In this document: positions 24,570 to 35,551 of the stretch, piece after piece | How the letters are laid out: every line of letters begins with the position of its first letter | Position numbering within the stretch: position 1 is the first letter of the stretch | DNA from: Melieria omissa | Taxonomy: Eukaryota; Arthropoda; Insecta; Diptera; Ulidiidae | DNA length: 64,000 nucleotides | Assembly: GCA_963971225.1 (NCBI GenBank) | Contig: OZ020267.1 | Coordinates: 70,531,718 to 70,595,717, forward strand | Reading direction: 5' to 3' | Position numbers and translations under genes: made by a program | The notes under the pieces: model-generated | Database searches by the model: none | Seen by the model: the letters and a program-made list of their open reading frames with translations, nothing else | Told to the model about the DNA's origin: nothing

Positions 24570-25920
24570 ATTTTAATCTTTAATCAATTATTAATAATGT
24601 TCAATCAATTGAATCACTCACTGTAATCAACTACTGCTATGTAATCAATGAAATTGAAATAATATATCACTCAAAGTGCGGGTAGCGTGGAGAGACCAAG
24701 GAAAAAAAAAATAAAAATTAACCCAACCTTACATAACCTAACAATTTAATGAGATCACTTTTGTTCCATATCGAGCTGCCTTCCATAGCTAATTTTGAGC
24801 CTTTTTTCTCACTTCATCCAACTTAAATTTTTTCCGTGTATACTCACATTGTATGTAGATTTGCCATTAAGGCTTCGGTCTGCCTAATGTTCAGCAGTAG
24901 CATCCACCGTAAGCCAGCTTGAACGAAAATTGTATTTGATGAAATCATACCCAAGTGTAAAATAAACCCGAAATTGCAATGAAAATCTGGTGAGCTGGCA
25001 AATGTGTACTTGTAATTCGTTTGCCCGAATTGCGCTTATCGTCGCCCATTTATCAGCGCTTAACCCTTTTCGCACTCGAGCAACTCAAATACTAAATACA
25101 AGTTGTTGCTCGACAGTAAAATTGACGCTGCTACTGTGACTGCGCGCAAATTTTAAATGGCAACATTATAAATAATATCCTTGGTGTATTTCATTATAAA
25201 ATTTATCTACAGTCCCACACGAACCTAAATATTTCGTGTATATTTGCAAAGGCAAACAAAAACAACCAAAAACGAAACAAAACATCGACCATAGTAGACT
25301 TTGTTGTGGCAGCGCTACTCTATATCAATTACCCTTTTGATGATGTTGCTGCCAACAAAAGCAGCAACAACGATAACAACCAAACGACACGGCCGCAGCC
25401 ATCAACAGCTGACAGCAGTGACAACAACAAATTCACAACATCAACCAGTGCCGAGCAATGCAAAGGAAACCCATGCTTTTTGCTGTGTTTGTCACATGTT
25501 GACAACCATATGATTATAACTGACGTAATAAGAGTGAATGGCTCGCACACAACAACAACAAAAAAAAAGACTACAAAAACAACCAGAATTAGAGGAAATA
25601 ATTAATTTTATTGTCAACTTTGTTGTGGTCCACAAATGTTGGGTGGTGGGTGGGTTTTGGTCGCAAAAAGGTAAACGGATGCTGAGGGTGTTTTTCACAC
25701 TCGACGCAAAATGATTAGAATTTTTAATAAAAATTACATACGAACAATTCATTTAAAAATCGGGGAAATTTTTTTGTTTAAACTAATTTAATGCTAATCT
25801 AATTTCAGAGAAAACTGAAATTTATGTTTAACCCTTTCAGTCACAATGTCCAATATATTGGACTACAGCTCATACAATTCATACAGCGGGCTGTTATTTT
25901 CATGTCGGAAAGGGTTAATA
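24570..25920. other. Gene-free stretch
   Basis: No coding region is supported. A CAA/AAC-rich low-complexity part lies at 25350-25600 and gives Thr/Asn/Gln-rich frames. Pentamer words (ACATAACCTAAC) recur near 24732. Confidence 0.4.
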
Positions 25921-25924
25921 AAAC

Positions 25925-27340
25925 ATATAATGCTCATTAGACTTGTTCTTTGTAATAATTTTCAACAAATTCTTGTTAAACTTAGGATGGCAATCATTTA
26001 AATGTAGTAAATGAAGCTTATTAATGGAAACATAGAATAACATAGAAATTCATAAAAGTAAAAACTATGTTTTTTTCGTGCTAATTTTCAAAAAAATTGT
26101 TGGTAAACTTGGTTTGCCAATTTTTTTAATGTAATTAGAAACTTACTAGCAGAAACGTAGAATTTCATAGAAAACCACAATATCAAAAACTATAGTGTTT
26201 TGTGTTAATTTTCAACACATTTCTTGGAAACTTGGCTTTAAAATAACTTCAATGTGATTAGAAGCTTGTTAACATAGAACATAGAATTTAATAGAATTTC
26301 AATCACAAACAATAATTCTTTGTGTTAGTTTACCAAACATTTTTGGTACATTTGGGCTTCCAATCTTTTTAATGAAATTAGAAGCTTAATAGCAGAAACA
26401 TAAAAAACGTAGAATTTTTAAGAGGAGATGATAGAGTTTCTTAGAGAAGCACAAGATCGAAACAACTAATTTTTTATGTTAATTTTCAAACAATTTTTCA
26501 TAAACTTGTCTTTCCAATCTTTCAAATGCAATTAGAAACTTACTAACAGAAACATAGAATTTAATAGAAACACAAAATATCAAAAACAATCATTGTGTGT
26601 TGTAATTTTCAACATATTTTTTGGTAAACTTGGCTTCACAATATTTTAAATGTAACTAAGAGCTTCCTAGCAGAAACATAGAAAAACATAGAGTTTCTTA
26701 AAGAAGCACAAAATAAACAAAATTATAACTTTTTGTGTTAATTTTCTATAAATATTTCATAAACTTAGCTTCTCAATCTTTTAAATGTAATAACTAGCAG
26801 AAACATAGAATTTCATAGAAACGCACAAAATCAAAAAGAATCATTTTTGATGGTAATTTTTACGTATTTTTGTTAAACTTAGCTTCCCAATATTTTTAAT
26901 GTAACTAAAAGCAGAAACATAGGAAAACATAGAATTTCTTAGAAACGCACAAAATCAAAAACAATCATTGTTTGTGTTAATTTTCAACATATTTTTTGGT
27001 AAACTTGGCTTCACAATATTTTTAATGCAACTAAGAGCTTACTAGCAGAAACATAGAAAAACATAGAGTTTCTTAAAGAAGCACAAAATAAACAAAATTA
27101 TAATTTTTTGTGTTATTTTTCTACAAATATTTCATAAACTTAGCTTCCCAATCTTTTAAATGTAATAACTAGCAGAAACATAGAATTTCATAGAAACACA
27201 CAAAATCAAAAACATTCATTTTTGGTGGTAACGTATTTTTGGTAAACTTTGCTTCCCAATATTTTTAATGTAACTAAGAGCAGAAACATAGGAAAACATA
27301 GAATTTCTTAGAGAAGCACAAAATCAAAAACTATAATTTT
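25925..27340. repeat. ~125-bp tandem array with higher-order structure
   Basis: About eleven diverged units share the words AAACTTRGCTTCCCAATNTTTT, AGCAGAAACATAGAA and AAGCACAAAATCAAAAAC. Unit starts lie near 25976, 26103, 26226, 26346, 26499, 26622, 26757, 26872, 26998, 27133 and 27240 (spacing 107-153 bp). Units 6-8 and 9-11 are more alike pairwise (6 with 9, 7 with 10, 8 with 11) than to their neighbours, indicating a three-unit higher-order repeat of ~376 bp. Confidence 0.8.
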
Positions 27341-29345
27341 AATGCGAAATTTGAAATACTATACTCTATGAAATAGAGGAAATGTAGCAAATAGCTTGAA
27401 ATTAAATAAATGTAATAATGAAAAAAAAACATCGAATTCCTTATACAAAAAATTACTAGACAATTTAAAGTGTTGTTTTGTATATCAAATTGAAATTCTT
27501 TCAAAATTACAATGTAAACTTTTTCTCACCAAACCGAATTTGAAAACCCTTAAAATGAATCTGAGAAAACTTTGAAAGTTGCGATATAAATATCTACAAA
27601 ATAAATTCAAAAAAATACATAGTTTGAATAAAAAACTAATATTTACAGAAACATTGAACTGAATGTAGCAAAAAATGATTAATTAAACATAACTTTAAGG
27701 TCTTTTTAATATTAAAATTGGTTTTTTTAAACCTGCTATTCTAAGAAATTTTTTGTACGTTAGCTTCTAATTTATTTAAAATTCAAGCCAAAGTCATCAA
27801 ACATCGAAAATCTAAGAAAATCGTTTGTAATATTCATGTATTAAAATGTATTTTTGTAAAAACATATGCAAAAATTAGAAAAAACAAGGATGGTGAAAAC
27901 ATAGAAAAACATAGAAATGACTTGAGTTGAAAAACTGCGTGAAAAATCAAGAAAAAAATTGGATTGACATAATTTTGGGGCTTTACATTGGGTTGAAGGA
28001 GCTGTCTTGGGACAGGATCTTGTCTCAAGATACAGTTACACCTATACAGCTATATTTTATATATGTTGGGTTTATTCATAAATTATAAAAATGTTCTCAA
28101 TTAAAGACCTTTATTTGCTATAAGGAGTGAAGTAATGTTTCTTTGATGCCCAAATATTTCGATAGTAAATAAAACTATTTCGCTTAGTTTTACTATCCAT
28201 CGAACTTTGAGTGTTTCGACGACTGAACACGGAACCTTTTGCCAGTTAACGTATCGCAGAGAAAAACGACAAAAAACATAGGAAAAGAAATTAAACTGAG
28301 AACAAAAAGCGCTCGCCTAGGCTGACATAAATTAAGGGTAACAACAGGCGTCCGTGTAGGTGGTGGAAGCTGGGCAAGGGACCGACGCGACGTTTCGGTA
28401 GTTGTTGTTAGTTGTGAGAGTAAGGTTAATGACTGGACAGCTACAGCTGACGGGGTAAATGGATGGGTGGAAATGACTCGGCATGGCGAGAGAGACGGCG
28501 ATGTGGAGTGGGCGATGTGAGATGCCGGCCTGGCTGGGTGCTAAGCGGCACAAAGGTGCAAGTGCTGAGGGTGATGGCGGTGATGGTGGTTGTGTTGGTG
28601 CTTATCGGTGTGCTACAAGCATCAGCATACGTTGGCGCCAGCAGCTGTGCATTGTACGCCCACAATGTCCAATGTTGCGCTTCCGTTTCGACGCTTTGCG
28701 CTCAGACGTGGTCGTAGTTTTTGGGAACGTTACCGGGTTAGTGGGTGCGTGTGCGTACAAGTCTATGTATGTATGTGTGTGTGTATTGCATTATAACGAA
28801 CATTGCAAAAAATTACAAATAAAGGGAAATACACAGACATGGTAAAGCAAAAGTAAAACTAAAATTAGTGTGGACAGTCGGAAAAACGCCAAGGAAACAG
28901 TCCTTGCAGTCAGACATTGAAACAAACATACTCGTTCATACATATATACGACAAGTACTATATGTGTGGGTTAGGGGAAAATTGTCGTGCCTGCTGTCGA
29001 CAGCGGCCAACTGTTCAACGGAAGTAATTAAGGTTTCATGCTTTTCTGCTGGCAATGTCATCAAGGCTACGACTGCTCTCAGCGCATTGGTAGCGTTTGA
29101 ATTTGTTGTTTGCATTTACTCTGTGAGGGTTAAAGCTGAGAGTTTGAGATGTGTGAAAGATTTTCAAAAGGCATTTAAGGCATTTAAAGTAGTTTGGGCT
29201 GATGGAATAGGTGTGTTTCAAGGTAGAGAATGAGGCTGTTGACAAATAAGTAAGAAGTTCAAGAACAAAGAGGAAACTATTATGTAGACAGGTGGAAGTG
29301 GTTATGATGTAACTACATCTTTATGAGATATGCTTGGAACTCTTA
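27341..29345. other. Gene-free stretch
   Basis: Very AT-rich to 28300, then more GC-balanced with (GT)n at 28765-28790. No coding region is supported. The overlapping frames at 28440-28850 on both strands look like composition effects. Confidence 0.4.
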
Positions 29346-29375
29346 TATGGCCCGGGGTGATACCACCAATTTCAC
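29346..29375 (-). mobile_element. Possible non-LTR 3' UTR relic
   Basis: ATGGCCCGGGGTGATACCACC matches the pattern GGCCCATTGTGATACCAC seen at other minus-oriented non-LTR ends in this window. Only this short block remains. Confidence 0.25.
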
Positions 29376-29825
29376 AATTATGTACAAATATAACAAATGA
29401 TGTTTGTATTCATTGTATGAAAATTATCAAACTTTTAGGATAGTTAAACAATTGTATTCACTACACATAACTATTTCAATCACACATTTGAAAGGCTTTG
29501 AGCAACTTCAAACTTCTGCTAATCTCTTCTATTCATTTGCAGACTTTGGGAATCCTTTAAGCACACTTTTCTTAATCTCCTTCTATTTGCCTGATCTATT
29601 GAGATTACTGCAGTAACTGCATGGAGGAAGAAAACATTTTATCTCTTCAATAGTTTTTATAAAATGTTCCTGCATTTGAAAGCAACTGTTGCTGCTTTCT
29701 TTGTGTTGGTTCTTGTGACAATCTGAGTTTGTTGACTAATGTGTCACTGTATGGATTGAACACACTTATTTGAAGCTTAGAATGGATTCGTTCTACTCAT
29801 AAGCAAACCTGACAATTGTAAAGTT

Positions 29826-30610
29826 GACTGTATTTGCTGACTATTCCTCTTACCTAACCTAACTTCTTTACTCACTGAGCAAAATCTTCAACCACTTCAC
29901 ACACTACTTCACGTTCTTCTCATTAAGAAAGCTGAAAAACGTGCGTTTCAATTTAAACTGGAGCTGACTGTACTAGATGACTGTTTCTGCTACCTAACCT
30001 AACTTCTTCACTCTCTGAGCAAAATCTTTAACCACTTCACACACTACTTCACGTGCTTCTCATTAAGAAAGCTGAAAAACTTGCGTTTCACTTTAAACTG
30101 GAGCTGACTGTACTTGCGGACAGTTCCTAACCTAACTTTTCTTCAACTCATTGAGCAAAATCTTTAATCACTTTACATACTACTTCACGGTTTTCTCATA
30201 AAGAAACCTGACAAATGAGCATTTCACTTTGCACTGGAGATGACTGTACTTGCTGACTAACCTAACTATTCTTCGACTCATTGAGCAAAATCTTTAACCA
30301 CTTCACGCACTATTTCACGTTCTACTCATAAAAAACCTGACACAAGTGCGTTTCACTTTGAACTGGAGCTCACTCTATTTGCTGACTGTTTCTCATCTAT
30401 CCTAACCTAACTTTTCTTCGACTCAATGAGTAAAATCTTTAACCTCTTTAAACACTACTTTACCCTCTACAATGAAATCTGACCAACGTGTGTTTCACTT
30501 TAAACTGGAGCTGACTGTACTTGCTGACTGTTTTTCATGTTATCATAACTAACTCCCCTAACCTAACTTCTCTTCGACTCATTGAGCAAAATCTTTTTAT
30601 CGTAATGTCT
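29826..30610. repeat. ~137-bp tandem array containing CCTAACCTAACT
   Basis: Six units begin with GACTGTACTTGCTGAC near 29826, 29966, 30106, 30242, 30371 and 30512 (spacing 129-141). Each carries CCTAACCTAACT followed by CACTGAGCAAAATCTTTAAC and, further on, TTTCACTTTAAACTGGAGCT. Units 1-3 are nearly identical; the later ones diverge. Confidence 0.8.
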
Positions 30611-31709
30611 ACTCAAACTTTCTGCTTAAAAAGCAAATAATTTGCGTTGTCTTTTCACTTTCATTTTGGTATTAAAACTTTGACCTTTCCTCTGCCAATC
30701 GCTCAAGCCGAAGGACATTGATTTGCCATGATATTAGGTCAAGTTCTACAACTAAACAGCTGGCGTATAGTTGCCTAATTATAGCTACAAAACATTGACT
30801 TTATCTTTCTTTAACATGTCGCGGCTGCTCGTCTTCATTCCTCACACATTTCCCCCACAGTGTTTTTCTGTTTCTTCCCGCTTCACAACAATGCTGCTTA
30901 ATTGTTTTCGTAATTGGACGCCATGTCTGGCACATGTCCCAAACGTACACCAACTGCTACACAAGTAGCAACAACAACAACAACAATAATAACAACACTC
31001 AGTAACAATAACAACTAACGAATAATAACAACACGTTTTCAATTTATTGCACCAACTGCCGTCCGGGCGCCTCGAGCGCCCAACAACTTTACAGCATCGT
31101 TCGTTTGTTGTCTGCTCCTTTGACTGGACAAGAATTTGCCACCACATATTTGCCAACAGTGCGGCTACTTCGTCACGCACGCACGGCAACGCATCGCAGT
31201 TTTGTTTGTACGTTTGCCACCCGTGTTTCTCTTCTTCTTCCTCGGGCGTCCCCCCTCTATCGTTTCCTGTACTACTGCTTTGCTTTGTGTTTAGCACACC
31301 TCGAAGCGTTTGTGCTTAATGTCAGCCAAATCCACCAGCACCGGCACCGGTACATAACCTCACTAACTGACAAAGTGCGCTCGGTTTGGCTGTTCGTCTT
31401 GCCGCTTGTCTGCTCGTGCGCTGTTAACCTGTTCCACTCCTGTTATTTGCACTTTTCTCCAACTCTAACCGTTTGTGTGTGTGTGCGTGTGTCGTTTTCT
31501 TCAGTCTTGACACATCTTGCCGCCGTTTTTCTCCGTTTAAACTTGCTTCCCTTTCGCTTTAACTTGTTGTTGTTATTGTTTTCACTTATACATAAAAGCA
31601 CTTTGGACTTTATTAAGTTGCGCTTGAGTTCGTCTGGGCGGCGTTCTTCCGTCGTTTTTCATGCTTCCTTCCGTTTTTGTTTCAGTTGAAGTTCTGGGTG
31701 GTTGTTGTT
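30611..31709. other. Gene-free stretch next to the LOA insertion
   Basis: No coding region is supported. (CAA)n/(AAT)n tracts lie at 30965-31030. A 194-codon plus-strand frame (31105-31689) is Leu/Ser/Val-rich without recognisable domains and overlaps other frames, so it is not called. Confidence 0.45.
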
Positions 31710-31722
31710 AACCAGTCAACAA
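31710..31722. repeat. Target-site duplication, left copy
   Basis: AACCAGTCAACAA is identical to 37263-37275 and flanks the LOA-type element exactly at the end of its pentamer tail. Confidence 0.9.
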
Positions 31723-31837
31723 GGTTAGGTTAGGTAGGGAAGGGTGTGTGCGTCCCAAGGGCAGCACTTCCACTCGGAGGCCAAAATGGCCCATTGTGAA
31801 TCCCTTCATGGAAGATTCCGGAGCTAACCAGTGGCTC

Positions 31838-34800
31838 TCAGTTCGGGGCAAACCAGTTCGACCTCTTGATGAAGGAGAGTAGATCCGATATTTCAACTAC
31901 TGCTGCGCAGGCCAAGTCTACCAGGAACCTTGACCCCAAGGTACGGAGTCGGCGTTCCTGCAGAGCCGGGCAGTGGCACAGGTAGTGTTGGATCGTTTCC
32001 ACTTCTTCCTCATCTCCACAGCTTCTGCAGACATCACTGGACGAGAGGCACCATTTGACCAGCATAGATCCAATGGCGCAGTGTCCAGTGATGACTCCAA
32101 CAAGCTGCCTAATAGAGGTTCGACTCAGGGACAGTACATATCGCGTTTTCCTCACGGAAAGGGAAGGCCATATTGCCCGGCAGGTACTGCAATCAGTTCT
32201 GCTCCGCCATGAGGACTCGATGTAAGTTTTGCTCAACCTGTCAATACGCAAATACAGGGCAGATATCGGAAGGAGCACAGAGTTATCCACTTCGGTGAGA
32301 GGCAGGGCGACCCCCTTTCTTGCCATCTCATCCGCTGCCTCGTTTCCTGCCACTCCAGAGTGGCCTGGAACCCAGCAGAGAGTGACTCGGTGATGTCCGA
32401 TGCCGCGAAGTGCACTGCGACAACTCTGCACTACCTTTGATTTCACAGTCGCTGATTCCAGCGCTTTAAGGGCTGCCTGACTATCCACACAGATTGTGAT
32501 ATCCGTGGGTGATAATCCGCTGTCGCGGATTAATTCAGCAGCTTTCCAGATTGCATAAATCTCCGCCTGAAAGATGCTACAGAGGTCCGGGAGTCTGAAA
32601 GACCGTTGAGCCCCTAGTGCATCTGAGTGGAGACCAGCTCCTGTACCTTCCTCCATCTTAGAACCATCTGTGAAGATGGTGATGGAGGCGTTTCTTATCA
32701 CACTTGTAAGTCCCCATTCTTCCCTTGAGGGAAAGGAGGTAAGTGCGCGCGAATCAAAATCCAGGTATGGAATTAGATAGTCCGTGCAGGAATCTAATTG
32801 ATGTTCCGTACCTGGCCTCGTAAATGACCTTAGGATCCCAGAGTGTCCATAAGCGTGCTCTTTCCACAAGTTGGCCTCTCTCAGCCTGAGAGCGCCTTTA
32901 GCAGCACAGCACTTAATGAACTGCTCTATTGGGTGGAGATGTAGAATCATCTCTAGGCCTGCCTGGGGGGTGCTTTTGACGGTTCCTGCTATTCCCATAG
33001 CCGCCAGTCTCTGCACCTTCATCAGTTGCGTCGCCAAGGACCTGGTGTCCGTGGCCGGCCACCAGACAATGGCTCCGTAACATAAGATCGGCCGAATGAT
33101 CGCTGTATACATCCAGTGGACAATGCCCGGCCGCAATCCCCACTTTTTCCCGAAGGCCTTCTGACAGACGTAGAAGGCATTCAGGCTCTTCTTCACCCGC
33201 TCTTCCACGTTGCGTCTCCAAGAAAGCTTGGAGTCGAGTGTGGTGCCAAGGTATTTCACCTCGGGTGAGAGGGTGATAGTGATGCCGCTGAGTTTCGGCA
33301 GCCTAAACTCCGGTATCTTGTATCTCCGGGTGAACAGTACCATAACCGTCTTTGAGGGGTTAACTCCTAGACCGTTATGCTCTGCCCACCTAGAGAGTTC
33401 TCCTAAAGCAGACTCCATGAGATCACTGATGGTGGAAAGAAATTTTCCGGGGATCAGGATAGTGACGTCGTCCGCATATGCTACTACTCGCAGCCTCCTG
33501 GATTCGAAGATCTCGAGGATGTTGTTTATCACAAGCAGCCACAGCAGAGGCGAAAGGACGCCCCCCTGAGGTGTGCCCCTTGTGGTTAACCTCCTCACCG
33601 AGCACGAGCCTAGGCTGGAGTGAACCCTTCTGCTACTAAGCATATCGCTGGTCCACCTTACCACTTTCTCGTCCACTTCGAATTTTCTAAGTGCACTGGT
33701 TATTGCCTCTAGGGTGACGTTATTAAAGGCCCCCTCAATATCGAGGAAAGCGGCTAACGTATACTCCTTGACGCTCAGCGATTTTTCGATCGTCTGAACG
33801 ACCTCATGTAAGGCGCTGTCTACAGATTTTCCCCTGCAATACGCATGTTGCGTCCTGCAGAGTCCCCTGGACTGTGCCACTCCCCTGACATAGACATCCA
33901 CCAGCCTCTCCAAAGTCTTAAGAAAGAACGATGACAGGCTGATCGGTCTGTAGTCTTTTGCAGTGATGTGGTTTGACTTCCCCGCCTTGGGGATGAACAC
34001 CACCTTAACCTCTTTCCAGGCGCGCGGTACATAGCCCTGTTGGAGAGATTCCCGAAAGATTCGCACCAAGACTTTGACCACTGCCTCCTTAGACCATTGC
34101 AGCATAGCCGGAATGACACCATCGGGACCCGGAGATTTGTACGGGTTGAAGGTGTCTATCGCCCATGCCACTTTGACCTCATCGATAATCCCCCGAACAA
34201 AAGCATCCGGTCGTGACGAGTGCTGTCTATGAGGCGTGGTCGTCTCAACAACACTCGTGCAACCGGGAAAGTGGGTGTTCATGAGAGTCTCTAGAAGCTC
34301 CTCCCTCGATTCTGTCCACGAGCCGTCAGACTTCCTAATGCTAATAGGGGTATGTGATGCCCCGGCTAGCACCTTGCGAAGTCTGGCGGCCTCGTTGACA
34401 TTGTCGAGGGATTCACAGTACTTCCTCCAATTATCCCGCTTGGCCGCCCTAATAGTCTTCTTAAACTTATTAAAGCTAGCCTTGTAGGCTCCCCAGTCTT
34501 CTTCAGTTCGGCTAAGTTTAGCCTTATTGAAGAGACGTCTGGTATCTGTTCTAAGTTGTCTTAGCTCTGGGGTCCACCACACCGCGTTGGTTTTCCGTGG
34601 AGCTCGACTTTTAGGACAAGATTCATTAAAAGACTTGTTAAGCACTTTCGTTAGAAGACCAACTGACCTGTCAATGTTGTTTCTCTCGAATGTAGCGATC
34701 GCTTTGCGCGATGCCAGTTTCTGAGAAACTAGTGCACTGAATTTAGGCCAGTTAGTCTTTCTCGGATTCCTATAAGTTTGTGGACATCCAACCTCTATGG

Positions 34801-35551
34801 CCACTGAAAAGACTATACGGTTGTGGTCCGAGAACGAACATTCCGTCAGTACTTTCCAGTCGACCACGGAGATAGTGTTGGAGTCGGTAACTAAGGTAAT
34901 ATCTATGACTTCCTCCCTAACCCTATTGTGGAAAGTCGGCGTATTGCCTCTATTGCACAGCACAAGGTTAGAGCCTAGAAGAAACTCAAAAATTGACTCA
35001 CCCCTACTGTTGGTGTCGGAACTTCCCCACAGCATGTGGTGTGCATTGGCATCACACCCGATGATAAGGTCGAGCCTCCGTGATCGGGCGTGCGCAGCAA
35101 GGTCCCGGACTTCCTTCGGCGGTGGTTCCTCCCCTTCGAATGGCATGTATGCGGACGACAGGATCAGGTCTCGCCCATCGCGTCGTTCGCATGCAGCCAC
35201 ACACAGGTCACCAGTACTGTAATGAGACAAAAGAAACAAATTAATGCACCTTCTGTATACAATACAGGCTCGTATCTTACCTTCACCGCGTGAATGAAGC
35301 AATCTAAATTGACCTGAATCTAACCCACAATCCCTGTCTCCTACGATCCAGGGTTCCTGAATTAGAGCCAGGTCAACTCCAGTCTCCTCAAGGAACTGCA
35401 TAAGGTCGTGGGTGGCGGCTTTAGAGTGGTGCAGGTTTATCTGCACTACCTTCAGCCTTCCCTTGTGTGGCGCGCTCCTTGTTAGGGAAGCGAGCTTTGA
35501 GGGAACCCAAACCGAACTTAACAACTCCCAGGGAGTCCCGCAGATGGGCAA
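31838..35551 (-). CDS. ORF2 polyprotein: endonuclease, reverse transcriptase, RNase H
   Basis: This 1237-aa protein would nick target DNA and reverse-transcribe the element RNA there. The APE-type endonuclease (about residues 35-250) shows VVQINLHHSKAA, LIQEPWI, IIGCDANAHH and SDHNRIVFSV. The RT (about 450-760) has KSPGPDGVIPAML, FIPKAGKS, RPISLSSFFLKTLERLVD, AFLDIEGAFNNV, GTPQGGVLSPLLW and the catalytic YADD (about 690). The RNase H (about 955-1080) has FTDGSKMEEG, QAEIYAIWKA, CVDSQAALKAL and CWVPGHSGVAGNEAADE. The C-terminus carries a CRSC...HYLCHC Cys/His motif. The ORF overlaps ORF1 by 131 nt in another frame. The first ATG (35551) lies inside ORF1, so the true start or coupling mechanism is open. 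No inactivating change was seen. Confidence 0.95.
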   Translation of the reverse strand: MPICGTPWELLSSVWVPSKLASLTRSAPHKGRLKVVQINLHHSKAATHDLMQFLEETGVDLALIQEPWIVGDRDCGLDSGQFRLLHSRGEGKIRACIVYRRCINLFLLSHYSTGDLCVAACERRDGRDLILSSAYMPFEGEEPPPKEVRDLAAHARSRRLDLIIGCDANAHHMLWGSSDTNSRGESIFEFLLGSNLVLCNRGNTPTFHNRVREEVIDITLVTDSNTISVVDWKVLTECSFSDHNRIVFSVAIEVGCPQTYRNPRKTNWPKFSALVSQKLASRKAIATFERNNIDRSVGLLTKVLNKSFNESCPKSRAPRKTNAVWWTPELRQLRTDTRRLFNKAKLSRTEEDWGAYKASFNKFKKTIRAAKRDNWRKYCESLDNVNEAARLRKVLAGASHTPISIRKSDGSWTESREELLETLMNTHFPGCTSVVETTTPHRQHSSRPDAFVRGIIDEVKVAWAIDTFNPYKSPGPDGVIPAMLQWSKEAVVKVLVRIFRESLQQGYVPRAWKEVKVVFIPKAGKSNHITAKDYRPISLSSFFLKTLERLVDVYVRGVAQSRGLCRTQHAYCRGKSVDSALHEVVQTIEKSLSVKEYTLAAFLDIEGAFNNVTLEAITSALRKFEVDEKVVRWTSDMLSSRRVHSSLGSCSVRRLTTRGTPQGGVLSPLLWLLVINNILEIFESRRLRVVAYADDVTILIPGKFLSTISDLMESALGELSRWAEHNGLGVNPSKTVMVLFTRRYKIPEFRLPKLSGITITLSPEVKYLGTTLDSKLSWRRNVEERVKKSLNAFYVCQKAFGKKWGLRPGIVHWMYTAIIRPILCYGAIVWWPATDTRSLATQLMKVQRLAAMGIAGTVKSTPQAGLEMILHLHPIEQFIKCCAAKGALRLREANLWKEHAYGHSGILRSFTRPGTEHQLDSCTDYLIPYLDFDSRALTSFPSREEWGLTSVIRNASITIFTDGSKMEEGTGAGLHSDALGAQRSFRLPDLCSIFQAEIYAIWKAAELIRDSGLSPTDITICVDSQAALKALESATVKSKVVQSCRSALRGIGHHRVTLCWVPGHSGVAGNEAADEMARKGVALPLTEVDNSVLLPISALYLRIDRLSKTYIESSWRSRTDCSTCRAIWPSLSVRKTRYVLSLSRTSIRQLVGVITGHCAIGSMLVKWCLSSSDVCRSCGDEEEVETIQHYLCHCPALQERRLRTLGSRFLVDLACAAVVEISDLLSFIKRSNWFAPN

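Noticed and set aside
25925..27340. CRISPR-like array
   Set aside because: Whole units are repeated and diverged; there are no short identical repeats with unique spacers, and the genome is eukaryotic.
31105..31689. 194-codon plus-strand open frame
   Set aside because: Hydrophobic, Ser/Leu/Phe-rich with no domain, overlapping frames on the opposite strand, and lying in low-complexity pyrimidine-rich DNA.
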